Of a stretch of DNA of 64,000 bases, positions 1 to 7,198 are shown piece after piece. The notes beneath the pieces are model-generated. The model was not told the origin of the DNA and searched no databases. It saw only the letters and a program-made list of their open reading frames with translations. The position numbers were made by a program, and so were the translations under genes. The first letter of the stretch is position 1. The number at the start of each line of letters is the position of its first letter. The stretch comes from an uncultured Helicobacteraceae bacterium (GTDB lineage Bacteria; Campylobacterota; Campylobacteria; Campylobacterales; Helicobacteraceae): contig CAJTQL010000007.1 of assembly GCA_910578285.1 (NCBI GenBank), positions 1 to 64,000 on the forward strand, read 5' to 3'.

Positions 1-358
1 CTGTCCGATATAGCCCCATAAACGCACAGAGCGTTTGCCCGTATTTTTCCTTTGTAATGCCAACCTCATCACCTGATGTAACAAACTTTGTTTGTCCCAT
101 TTTTGTTGCAAGGAACATTTGTTGACTACCGAGTGAGAATTGATACAAATCATCGGTGTTTGGGTCAAATGTGAAAGTGTCCACATCGAGAATGTCCCTT
201 GTCTTTGTATCCTGCTTTTTCTTGAGTGTTTTGAATGTTTCTTGCAGCTTCACAATCTCGCTTTTTGGAACTTTCTTGAGCTCGCTTGGTTGTGGACTTG
301 TTGCCCCAAATACAAGCCCAATGCACAAGAACAATGCAACCATGAATCTTTTTCTCAT
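1..358 (-). CDS. Secreted hypothetical protein, 5' part only
   Basis: The reading frame starts at 358 and runs off the left edge of the window, so only the first 119 codons are visible. The ATG at 358 is preceded by AAGGAG at good spacing. A second ATG at 363 would stop after two codons. The N-terminus (MRKRFMVALFLCIGLVFGA) has a basic n-region, a hydrophobic core and a small-residue cleavage site, so export through Sec is likely. The visible mature part is charged and Lys-rich with no domain I recognise. Function unknown. Confidence 0.7.
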   Translation of the reverse strand, partial: MRKRFMVALFLCIGLVFGATSPQPSELKKVPKSEIVKLQETFKTLKKKQDTKTRDILDVDTFTFDPNTDDLYQFSLGSQQMFLATKMGQTKFVTSGDEVGITKEKYGQTLCAFMGLYRT

Positions 359-665
359 CGCATTCTCCTTTTGGTAATATGCTAAAAGTCAAGCAATTTT
401 TGTTCCGTTCTATGAGCGTAAAGATTTGATTTATCATGTTGGGCTTACGCGAAATATCTCGCGATTCTTGGTGTTTGAGATTCGTCACGTTTTGTATTCA
501 GAATAACAACCTTGCGTCATTGCGAGCGAACCGCGCGAACGTGGTCATCAACAACGTTAGGATTCTATGCTTGCTGATTGCCTCTGCGTCCTAGAGGACG
601 TTTGCAATGATGATTAAGCAGGATAGGAAGATTCTGCACAGAGGACGTTTGGCGAGATTCCAAAC
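359..665. other. Gene-free stretch with dispersed repeats
   Basis: No convincing gene lies here on either strand. At about 433-470 there is a TCATGTT...GCGAAATATCTCG segment, and at 516-610 a degenerate copy of the GTCATTGCG-type repeat. The short frames across it have no ribosome binding site and look like chance. Confidence 0.5.
516..610. repeat. Dispersed palindrome-ended repeat, degenerate copy
   Basis: The left end reads GTCATTGCGAGCGAA and the right end TTTGCAATGA, a degraded inverted copy of the left. Between them is a 'gattgc' core that recurs in the copy at 12546-12632. It is non-coding and sits between genes. Confidence 0.55.
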
Positions 666-878
666 CTACATAGGCGTTATCTCTGTTCCATTCCAATACC
701 AATCTTTGCTGTATAATTTTTTCTTGCAAAAATCGGGGACTTTCAAGAAAAAGATTTTTTGTGGCTCAACATCATTTGTGCTCAACGCAAAATTGATGCT
801 TGTCATCAAATGGTCCATGTCATTAATCTTGACGTCCTCAACCAACACCTTTTGGCTGTCTTTGTTTACGATTGTCAT
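666..878 (-). CDS. Small protein at the end of the ferrosome-like operon
   Basis: This 70-residue protein has no family I recognise. The frame looks real: its ATG at 878 follows the stop of the upstream ATPase gene by three bases, and its AAAGGA ribosome binding site lies inside the last codons of that gene, the same coupling used throughout this operon. It has no membrane segment or signal peptide, one Cys, and an aromatic C-terminal patch (YSKDWYWNGTEI). A small soluble accessory protein of the metal system is a guess from context only. Confidence 0.55.
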   Translation of the reverse strand: MTIVNKDSQKVLVEDVKINDMDHLMTSINFALSTNDVEPQKIFFLKVPDFCKKKLYSKDWYWNGTEITPM

Positions 879-881
879 CGT

Positions 882-3056
882 CTATCCTTTATGAATAAAT
901 CCCGCAATTATATCAGATTTTTTTGATATGTTGGACTCTCTTTTGCTATGCTCAATCTTCACGGCACGCAAAGCGTTGAGCAACAGCAGAATCGTTGTGC
1001 CATTGTGCAAAAATGCTGTTTGAATGGGCGTGAGCTTGCCAAATGCTGCAAGCCCCAAAATCGCGCTGTTCGCGACCACTGTGGCATAGAAATTTGTATG
1101 AATGCGCGACAAACAAGCCATTCCAAAGGCTTTTGCGTCAGCGACATGCTGCAATTCATCGCGTAATAGCACGATGTCGGCGCTCGCTTTGGCGATGTCT
1201 GCACCCTTGTGCATGCCGATTCCCACATCAGCCTTGAGCAGCGCAGGCGCATCATTGATGCCATCGCCGATAAAGGTTACTTTGCGCCCTTCATGCATGA
1301 TTTGTTCAAGAATCTCGGCTTTTTGTGTGGGCAAAAGCGCAGCATAATAACGGTCAATTCCGATTTCTTCAGCAATTTGTGCGGCTTTGGATTCGCAATC
1401 GCCTGTGAGCATAATGATTTCTTTCACGCCATTTTCGCGCAATTGTGCGAGCACATCTTTAGCGTTTGGACGCAAGACATCTTTGAGCAGAATCACACCA
1501 ATGAGTGTATCGTCATATCCGATATACAGCGGCATATTGCCTGTGGCTTTGAGCAAATCGATTTGTTTTTGATGAGCCGTGAAGCAGATTCCCTCGTCTT
1601 CTTCAAGGAAATGTTGCGAGCCAATCACAATCTTTTTGTTGCCAATCTTGCTGCTGACGCCGTGTGCGACAATGAATGCGACTTCTTCATGATGCACATG
1701 CACAAAATCATGTTCTTTTGCCGCGCGCACAACTGCTTGGGCAACGGGGTGGACATAATGCTCTTCGATGCTTGCAGCGAGGTTGAGAATCGCGCTTGAA
1801 TCCCAAGCTTGCGAAAATGAATGCACCTCGACAACCTGCAAATCGCCTTTGGTGAGCGTGCCTGTTTTGTCAAACACAAAAACATCGCTCTCAAACAAGC
1901 CTTCGAGTGCTTTTGCACCCTTGATGATGATTCCGCTTTTACCCGCACTACCAATCGCTGCCTTGAACGCCACGGGCGTGGCAAGCTTGAGCGCGCATGA
2001 ATAGTCTGCTTGCAAAACAGACGCGGCACGTGTGATGTCGCTGCTATAAAGATACGAAAGAATCGCGAGCCCGAGCGTGATGGGGACAAGCCCATCTGCC
2101 ATTCTTGAGGCACTTAGCCACGTGGCTGATTTTTGAGTGAGTGATGATTGGATATAGCTTTTAATGCGTGCGCTTGCCGTTTGGTTGCCAACATTTTCTG
2201 CCCAGACTTTGATTTCGCCATCAACAACGATTGTCCCCGACATGACTCTATCGCCATGCTCTTTTTGCACGGGCGTTGCCTCGCCTGTCATCGAGATTTG
2301 ATTCACAGTTGCAATGCCTGAAACAACATGCCCATCGACACAAATGGTGTTGCCTGCGCCGATGATGACAATATCACCAATGGCTAGCGAATCGCTCGCG
2401 ACAAGTTCGCGCGTGATTTGTCCATTCACATTGCGCTCAACCCATGCTTCTTTGACATTTGGCTTGCTAAGTTCTTTGATTAAATCATCGCTTTTATACA
2501 TCGTCATTTCTTCGATGTATTCGCCCAAACTCAACATAAATGTTGTTGAATTCGCCGTGCGAAAGTCATTGCGCGTGAGCGAAATGGAAACGGCGAGCGC
2601 CTCAAGCACACGCGATGTGATGCCTTCGGTTAGTAGCTCCTTGATTCCGCTTTTTAGCACAGGAAAAGCTGCCACACAAGCAAAGGCGAGTTTGATTGCG
2701 GGAGATTTCAAGAAAGGCTCGATACACAGCGCTGTGAGCGCGCGCACGACCTCACTTGCACTTGGAATCTCATCACGTAATGTGAGATAACTCTCTTCAT
2801 GATGCGAATCGCCTATGATGAGCAATGTTTGCAAAACTTGATAGAGGCGCTTTTCTAATGTCGCCCTGTCAAGATTTGAATGCAGAATGATTTGACATAA
2901 TATCGCGTTGATGCGCACAGACGACACGCCTTCAATTGATTCGAGCGCGATTCGCAGCGGAATAGCGGCAATCTTTTGCCCACGTTTTGTTGTGTAGGCA
3001 AAGCGCATGCGGTTTTTGGTCGCATGCAAAAGTGTGAGCGTGAGATTAGACTTCAT
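882..3056 (-). CDS. P1B-type ATPase, FezB (P1B-6)-like metal pump
   Basis: This 724-residue heavy-metal P-type ATPase has all catalytic signatures: TGE of the actuator domain, DKTGT phosphorylation site, the HP dipeptide of the P1B nucleotide domain (EEHYVHPVAQ), TGD and GDGINDAPAL. The N-terminus (residues 1-80) is a degenerate HMA-like domain rich in basic residues and without the CxxC metal motif. The transmembrane metal site reads DYSCALKLATP instead of CPC, which argues against a Cu or Zn/Cd pump. Ferrosome FezB proteins, assigned to the P1B-6 group, are the family I think fits best. That assignment rests on motif and neighbours: small Gly-rich membrane proteins and an HMA-domain protein encoded just upstream. 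The start overlaps the previous gene by 11 nt. Confidence 0.85.
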   Translation of the reverse strand: MKSNLTLTLLHATKNRMRFAYTTKRGQKIAAIPLRIALESIEGVSSVRINAILCQIILHSNLDRATLEKRLYQVLQTLLIIGDSHHEESYLTLRDEIPSASEVVRALTALCIEPFLKSPAIKLAFACVAAFPVLKSGIKELLTEGITSRVLEALAVSISLTRNDFRTANSTTFMLSLGEYIEEMTMYKSDDLIKELSKPNVKEAWVERNVNGQITRELVASDSLAIGDIVIIGAGNTICVDGHVVSGIATVNQISMTGEATPVQKEHGDRVMSGTIVVDGEIKVWAENVGNQTASARIKSYIQSSLTQKSATWLSASRMADGLVPITLGLAILSYLYSSDITRAASVLQADYSCALKLATPVAFKAAIGSAGKSGIIIKGAKALEGLFESDVFVFDKTGTLTKGDLQVVEVHSFSQAWDSSAILNLAASIEEHYVHPVAQAVVRAAKEHDFVHVHHEEVAFIVAHGVSSKIGNKKIVIGSQHFLEEDEGICFTAHQKQIDLLKATGNMPLYIGYDDTLIGVILLKDVLRPNAKDVLAQLRENGVKEIIMLTGDCESKAAQIAEEIGIDRYYAALLPTQKAEILEQIMHEGRKVTFIGDGINDAPALLKADVGIGMHKGADIAKASADIVLLRDELQHVADAKAFGMACLSRIHTNFYATVVANSAILGLAAFGKLTPIQTAFLHNGTTILLLLNALRAVKIEHSKRESNISKKSDIIAGFIHKG

Positions 3057-3555
3057 TCACTTCTGCTTTGGCATCTTCGTAACGTTCTTTGAGTTCTTCA
3101 ACGCCCATTTCAAGCAGTGATGAGAGTTTTGCAATCCCTTTAAAAATGGCATTTTGAGTGGTTGGATTGGTCAGGATAAATGTCGCTATTGCGCCAATCG
3201 CCGCGCCCTTTAGAATCTCGCTCTTTTGTGCAGTGAGTGTCGCGAGGATTCCGCCTTGCGCTGTGGTTGTTTGGTTTATGTAGGGGTTTTGGGGTTGTGG
3301 TAGGTTTGCGAAATAGGGATTGAACATGCCATTTGCATTGAGTGCTCCAAATCCCATGTTTGCTTGATTGCCAGCAAAATTCGCATATCCTCCAGCGCCC
3401 ATTCCATAGCCCGCAAAGTTGCCCATGCTATTCATGTTTGCGAAGTTTGCATTGTTTGCACCAAATCCCGCGCTGAAATTCGTGTTTGCATTCATGGTAT
3501 TCATGTTGTTTGTGTTGTCTCCCGCATTGTTTGTCGTGTTTTGGTTTGTTGCCAT
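3046..3555 (-). CDS. Asn/Gly/Met-rich membrane-associated small protein
   Basis: The 169-residue product starts with about 90 residues of low-complexity Asn, Met, Gly, Ala and Phe (for example NTTNNAGDNTNNMN), then a stretch with an Ala/Gly hydrophobic segment (ILKGAAIGAIATFILTN), then a charged C-terminal helix (VEELKERYEDAKAEVNEV). I chose the ATG at 3555 because it sits 5 nt from GGAG. The ATG at 3558, which overlaps the preceding TAA, is also possible. A low-complexity tail joined to a small-xxx-small transmembrane helix is in keeping with the GxxxG-rich membrane proteins of ferrosome loci, but I cannot name an orthologue. Confidence 0.7.
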   Translation of the reverse strand: MATNQNTTNNAGDNTNNMNTMNANTNFSAGFGANNANFANMNSMGNFAGYGMGAGGYANFAGNQANMGFGALNANGMFNPYFANLPQPQNPYINQTTTAQGGILATLTAQKSEILKGAAIGAIATFILTNPTTQNAIFKGIAKLSSLLEMGVEELKERYEDAKAEVNEV

Positions 3556-3557
3556 CA

Positions 3558-3884
3558 TTACTCCTTTGGTAGGCAAGCTTGTGGTGTTGGTTCTTCGGGA
3601 ATAATGGCTTCAAGCGCCACAGCCACAGCAGCACCTGCTGCAAGATAGCCAAGCGCCTCAAGTCCTGCACGCATTGCGGGCTTGCTGCCAATGCTGTTGG
3701 TTGCCGCAATCGCTGCTGCGCTAATCGCTGCGCCCTGCAAGCCGACTTTTGCGACATGCTTGAATGCACCTTGTTTGTTGTCAAAGCGGGCTTTGTTGTC
3801 AATTCCTGCAACAAGCATGGCAATGAAGCCGCCGCTAATCGCGTGCCCTATTACAGAGCGAGGCATTCCTGTGTTGATTGGCAT
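3558..3884 (-). CDS. Gly/Ala-rich small membrane protein
   Basis: This 108-residue protein starts at the ATG at 3884 (MPINTGMPRSVIGHAISGG), which follows AAAGGAG by five bases and overlaps the upstream TAA as TAATG. It has three Ala/Gly-rich hydrophobic stretches with small-xxx-small spacing (GFIAMLVAG, GAAISAAAIAATNSIG, GYLAAGAAVAVALEAI). Such glycine-zipper helices pack against each other in membranes. It lies between two other small membrane proteins and just upstream of the ATPase pair, so a structural role in a membrane compartment is my inference. It could also be a simple stress-type glycine-zipper protein. Confidence 0.7.
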   Translation of the reverse strand: MPINTGMPRSVIGHAISGGFIAMLVAGIDNKARFDNKQGAFKHVAKVGLQGAAISAAAIAATNSIGSKPAMRAGLEALGYLAAGAAVAVALEAIIPEEPTPQACLPKE

Positions 3885-4129
3885 TAAGACTCCTTTTGTG
3901 TCGTATTCTCGCAACCACAATCGTTGCTTTCTTGTGTTGTATTGCAAAATGTTGACTTTGCCTTGTCTGCAATATTGTCTTTCATCTCGCTCGCGAATTC
4001 TTTGGTTTTTGAGAATGTCTCTTGCAAGCTGCCATCTTTTAGTGTGTCAAGAATTTCTTTACGTTTTGAAAAGAGTGCAACAGCGCCTGCTCCGATAGCA
4101 AGCCCGAGCAGAAAGGGTGGAAAAGCCAT
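3884..4129 (-). CDS. Small single-span membrane protein, YtxH-like layout
   Basis: The 81-residue product begins with a short hydrophobic Gly/Ala segment (FLLGLAIGAGAVALFS) followed by a basic stop-transfer KRK and a charged amphipathic helix, a layout like YtxH-type proteins. The C-terminal tail carries three Cys (FCNTT, CGCEN), which could bind metal, though this is unproven. AAGGAG lies inside the upstream stop region, and the stop overlaps the next start as TAATG, so translation is probably coupled. Confidence 0.7.
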   Translation of the reverse strand: MAFPPFLLGLAIGAGAVALFSKRKEILDTLKDGSLQETFSKTKEFASEMKDNIADKAKSTFCNTTQESNDCGCENTTQKES

Positions 4130-4132
4130 GAT

Positions 4133-4711
4133 TTACTCCTTGTTTTGGTTTAAGAAATGATTGAGCAACGCAATAACTGCGCCACCTATAAGCACACCGC
4201 CAAGCATAGAGAGATTGAGATTATCCAAAAAGCTTGCGAGATTTTTTTCATTCACATTCCCTGCTTGTATGTCTTGTATGAGGTTTTGTGCATCTTGTAG
4301 CCAAACTTTGCTTGCAAGCAAATCACCAAGCAAATTTTGGTTTGCATAATGCCCCGCTAGCGCATTGCGGATAGTGGGCAGATGGTTGTTATGGCAAGTT
4401 GCTGCAATTGTAAAAAAGACATCGCGAATCACAAGATTTGGCTCGTTCGCAGCAAGTCTATTGTAGAAGACAATCTTTGCTTGTTCATGCGCAAGCGCAG
4501 ATTCAAGCGCGAGCATTTCTGTTGTTGGAATCGCGATGTTGATGGATTCTTGCAATGGCGTTCCTGCTTGGAGCGCGAAAGAAGCAAGTGTTTCAAGCTG
4601 GGCATTTTGGACATTGACAAAGGGTGCAAAAAGAGGATATTGCGTTGATAATGCCGAGTAGAATGCGAGACTATGTTGCTCGCTAGCAATCGCAGATAGA
4701 AGCTGTGTCAT
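4133..4711 (-). CDS. Ferritin-like helical protein with C-terminal membrane anchor
   Basis: The 192-residue protein looks like a diverged ferritin-like four-helix fold. Repeated acidic/His positions at helix spacing are visible (SEQHS near the start, ALAHEQAKIVFYNRLA in the middle, CHNNHLPTI about 30 residues later). The C-terminus (about 170-188) is a Gly/Ala/Ile-rich hydrophobic helix that would anchor it in the inner membrane. It overlaps the HMA-protein gene by ATGA. With a P1B ATPase and an HMA protein in the same operon, iron handling is a reasonable inference. The ligand set is not a classic ExxH pair, so oxidase activity is uncertain. Confidence 0.6.
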   Translation of the reverse strand: MTQLLSAIASEQHSLAFYSALSTQYPLFAPFVNVQNAQLETLASFALQAGTPLQESINIAIPTTEMLALESALAHEQAKIVFYNRLAANEPNLVIRDVFFTIAATCHNNHLPTIRNALAGHYANQNLLGDLLASKVWLQDAQNLIQDIQAGNVNEKNLASFLDNLNLSMLGGVLIGGAVIALLNHFLNQNKE

Positions 4712-5016
4712 TTTGACTCCTTTTGAAACTGGAAACAGCCAAGAATCTCATCGAGGCGTTCTTTGCGCAGCCATGCCTCCCACAGCGCTGGTTCAAAACG
4801 GCTTGTGTCATAGTGCAAGGTGAGCGAACCGATAAGCAAATTGGGCTTGAAATCGATGATGAATGGAATCTGCCGTATCATCTGCAGCAAATCTTGATGA
4901 CGATTTGCCTCTGCCATAATGGTCATGTTGGCGCGCAGACGAATGCGCCCGGGGATATGATGCACAATGGTAAAGGAATCTGCAATCTTGCTCAAAGTTT
5001 CTGTGGTGATATCCAT
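4708..5016 (-). CDS. HMA-like domain protein, first gene of the ferrosome-like operon
   Basis: This 102-residue protein has the HMA_2-type signature HHIPGRIRLR near residue 20 and a beta-alpha-beta pattern afterwards, but no CxxC, so it probably does not bind Cu or Zn the way a classic HMA domain does. Arg-rich HMA-like N-termini of this sort occur in FezB-type ATPases and their partner proteins. It is the promoter-proximal gene, with TATACT about 40 nt upstream. Its ribosome site is weak (AGAAATAG). No transmembrane helix is visible. Confidence 0.7.
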   Translation of the reverse strand: MDITTETLSKIADSFTIVHHIPGRIRLRANMTIMAEANRHQDLLQMIRQIPFIIDFKPNLLIGSLTLHYDTSRFEPALWEAWLRKERLDEILGCFQFQKESK

Positions 5017-5057
5017 TCTATTTCTGCTTGTAATTCTTATTTTTGTTGTAGAATAAT

Positions 5058-5063
5058 AGTATA
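5058..5063 (-). promoter_or_regulatory. -10 element of the ferrosome-like operon
   Basis: On the minus strand the sequence reads TATACT in an AT-rich context about 40 nt before the first start codon, giving a leader of roughly 35 nt. Housekeeping promoters in Helicobacter often lack a clear -35. No obvious Fur box could be called by eye. Confidence 0.4.
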
Positions 5064-5142
5064 AAAATCTTAAATCTAGCTGATTTTCTCCAAAGCATGT
5101 TTGTGTAGCTTGCTGAAAGTATCAACGCAATTTCACGAAATC

Positions 5143-5174
5143 TTGACATTTTTAACAAATGTGTTCCCTATAAT
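5143..5174 (+). promoter_or_regulatory. Sigma-70-type promoter of the 5201 gene
   Basis: TTGACA (5143-5148) and TATAAT (5169-5174) are both perfect matches, with a 20-nt spacer that is longer than ideal. The start codon is 26 nt after the -10. It diverges from the promoter at 5058. Confidence 0.55.
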
Positions 5175-5200
5175 TCTTGCAACAAAGCAAAGGAGAATAC

Positions 5201-5563
5201 ATGAAAAAACTTGCTCATTGCATACTTATTGGTACACTCGCTACAACAGCATTTGCAGATTGGGATATTGCAGGGCAAATAACAGCCATTGATCCTGTTG
5301 CACACACCATCACCCTAAATGGCAACACGGTGATTCAAATCCTACCCTACACAAAACTCAAGGGCGATGATTGCGGGATTTTTTGGAATGATACTTATGG
5401 TACTTTTGCTGATTTAGAAATTGGCAAATTTGTCGAAGCAGATATTTACCCTTCTGCACCCATCGGGGCTGCACCTCAAGCGGGTGTAGCTGGCGCACAA
5501 TTTGTTGCACAAGAAGTCGAATGGAAATGTTTTGGGTGGATGGATAGAAAACGTGCGTATTAG
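5201..5563 (+). CDS. Secreted DUF5666-like OB-fold protein
   Basis: The 120-residue product starts at the ATG at 5201 behind AAAGGAG. It has a Sec signal peptide (MKKLAHCILIGTLATTAFA). The mature part starts with a beta-rich pattern typical of small OB-fold periplasmic proteins (ITAIDPVAHTITLNG, then TKL and VGKxVE-type strands), like DUF5666 or YgiW-type domains. Two Cys may form a disulfide. It is a single gene, divergent from the ferrosome-like operon and convergent with murG. The function is unknown; binding of cations or ligands in the periplasm is only an inference. Confidence 0.7.
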   Translation: MKKLAHCILIGTLATTAFADWDIAGQITAIDPVAHTITLNGNTVIQILPYTKLKGDDCGIFWNDTYGTFADLEIGKFVEADIYPSAPIGAAPQAGVAGAQFVAQEVEWKCFGWMDRKRAY

Positions 5564-5594
5564 GCTTTGATTGCCCCAAATGAACAAATGGTCC

Positions 5595-6617
5595 CTACAT
5601 TCCTCCCGCAATCCGCAGGGCGATTGCATGTGCGCCATTTGGTGAGATGATGTGTGTGAGCCTTGTGCTTCTGTCGCATAGCAGGGCAGAATCACAAATG
5701 ATTTCCATCATTTTAGAATCCTCAATCGCATCTTCGCACATGAGCGAGGCGAGATTCTGCTTGACAAGAAACTCTGCATTGTAAAATTGGTGATTTTTTG
5801 CCGCATAGGGATAGGGTACAAACAGCGCAGGCAAGCCGTTTGCGCAGAGCTCCCACAATGAGCTTGCGCCCGCGCGTGCAATCGCAAAATCAGCACGGCT
5901 CATGGCTTCGATGAGGTTGGGCGAGAAATCGAAAAGCTCAACTTGCAATTGTAGCTCTGCATATGCAGCGCTCACGCGTTCAAAGTCGTGTTTGCCACAT
6001 TGATGAATCACGGCAATATCGCGTTCAAGAAGCTTTGGCGCAAGACGCAAAGCAAGATTGTTGATGGTGCGTGCGCCAAGCGAGCCGCCCAAAAACAGCA
6101 CGGCGCGTACGGATTCTCGAACGCGTGAGCCCTCAAAGCAGCGTGCGCGCAATGGATAATCATGCACAGGAGAATTGGGCAGATAGGATGAATAGAACTC
6201 TTGACAAAACGGGCGCAAGATTCCGTTTAGCAACCCAACTGCTGCATTTTGCTCATGGATATAGAGCGGAATCCGCGCCCATAAGGCTGCAAAACACGCG
6301 GGTGCGGCGGCATAGCCCCCCACACTGAAGACGCGTTCGATATTGTGTGTGCGCAAAAACGAAAGCGCCTCCTTTGCCGCGCTTGCCTGCGCAAATGCCG
6401 CACGCGGGAGTGTGCGCAAGGTTTTGTTGGCGATTCCTTGCACATCGAGCAGCAGGCTTTGGGCAAACAACGGCTTGTTGTCAAACCAATGCGCCTCTTG
6501 CCCAGCCTTTGCGCCGAGGTAATAGAGGCGATGCCCGAGTGCTTGCAATTGTTCTGCAACAGCCTCCGCAACAGCGAGATGCCCGCCTGTGCCGCCGCCT
6601 GTGATGAGGATTTGCAT
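5595..6617 (-). CDS. murG: UDP-GlcNAc:lipid I GlcNAc transferase MurG
   Basis: MurG adds GlcNAc to lipid I at the cytoplasmic face of the inner membrane, giving lipid II for peptidoglycan. The 340-residue protein has the N-terminal GGGTGGH loop, the G-loop VLFLGGSLGARTIN of the second Rossmann domain, and the donor site GASSLWELCANGLPALFVPYP. Length is slightly under the usual 350-360. Its ATG overlaps the stop of the ComF-type gene (TAATG), so the two are co-translated. Confident assignment. Confidence 0.96.
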   Translation of the reverse strand: MQILITGGGTGGHLAVAEAVAEQLQALGHRLYYLGAKAGQEAHWFDNKPLFAQSLLLDVQGIANKTLRTLPRAAFAQASAAKEALSFLRTHNIERVFSVGGYAAAPACFAALWARIPLYIHEQNAAVGLLNGILRPFCQEFYSSYLPNSPVHDYPLRARCFEGSRVRESVRAVLFLGGSLGARTINNLALRLAPKLLERDIAVIHQCGKHDFERVSAAYAELQLQVELFDFSPNLIEAMSRADFAIARAGASSLWELCANGLPALFVPYPYAAKNHQFYNAEFLVKQNLASLMCEDAIEDSKMMEIICDSALLCDRSTRLTHIISPNGAHAIALRIAGGM

Positions 6618-7198
6618 TATGTCGTCCTTGTTGTGCAGAGTGTGATTGCACAGATGACGGGAATGCCGCGTTTTGCGAGCAACGTGGCGGCTTCGCGAAG
6701 TGTCGTGCCTGTGATAATGATGTCATCGTAGAGAATCACACCATTGCCTACAATCTCTTGTGTGAGCGTTGTAGTGAATCGACGTGGATTTTTGCGGCGA
6801 AAATCGAGGCTTTTGCCTGCATAGCGCACATTGCTTTGCGCAATGAGCCTGCCATAGAGCGCGGTGATTCCTGCATAGCGTTCAAACGCATGCGCGATGA
6901 TTGCCGTGTGGGCATAGCCTCCCTTTGGCTTGTCATCGATGGCAACGCCATAGATGTCGCGCGGCAGCTCGGCATTTTGCGCAAAGAATTGCGCAGCTTT
7001 GTTGGCAATCAAGCGCAAAATGCGGCTACCGATAATGGCATATTTGCTTTTGAGCAGCATTTCGATTTCATGATAATCAAACACGCTATAAATGTGCAAA
7101 TCCCCGATTGTGCGCGTTTGTGGGGTAGGGGCAATCCACCGCAAGCAAGAACGGCAGAGCAGATTCCACGACAAAGAATGGCACAACGCGCAGCGCAT
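6617..7198 (-). CDS. comF: ComF family phosphoribosyltransferase-like protein
   Basis: The 193-residue product (start at 7198, overlapping the exporter stop as TAATG) has an N-terminal zinc-ribbon with CxxC pairs (CALC and CRSC) and a C-terminal phosphoribosyltransferase fold with the PRPP loop VILYDDIIITGTTL. ComF proteins act in the cytoplasm during natural transformation, passing incoming single-stranded DNA onward. This gene sits in a murG/exporter operon rather than with other competence genes. A longer frame upstream (to 7246) exists but lies in the exporter gene and is less likely. Confidence 0.85.
   Translation of the reverse strand: MRCALCHSLSWNLLCRSCLRWIAPTPQTRTIGDLHIYSVFDYHEIEMLLKSKYAIIGSRILRLIANKAAQFFAQNAELPRDIYGVAIDDKPKGGYAHTAIIAHAFERYAGITALYGRLIAQSNVRYAGKSLDFRRKNPRRFTTTLTQEIVGNGVILYDDIIITGTTLREAATLLAKRGIPVICAITLCTTRTT

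Noticed and set aside
607..894. Plus-strand frame of 95 codons opposite the 70-residue gene
   Set aside because: Antisense to a better-supported frame with a ribosome site; composition is not protein-like.
2000..2500. Copper or zinc exporting ATPase annotation for the P-type pump
   Set aside because: CPC and CxxC metal motifs are missing, and the neighbours are not copper genes (no csoR, copZ).
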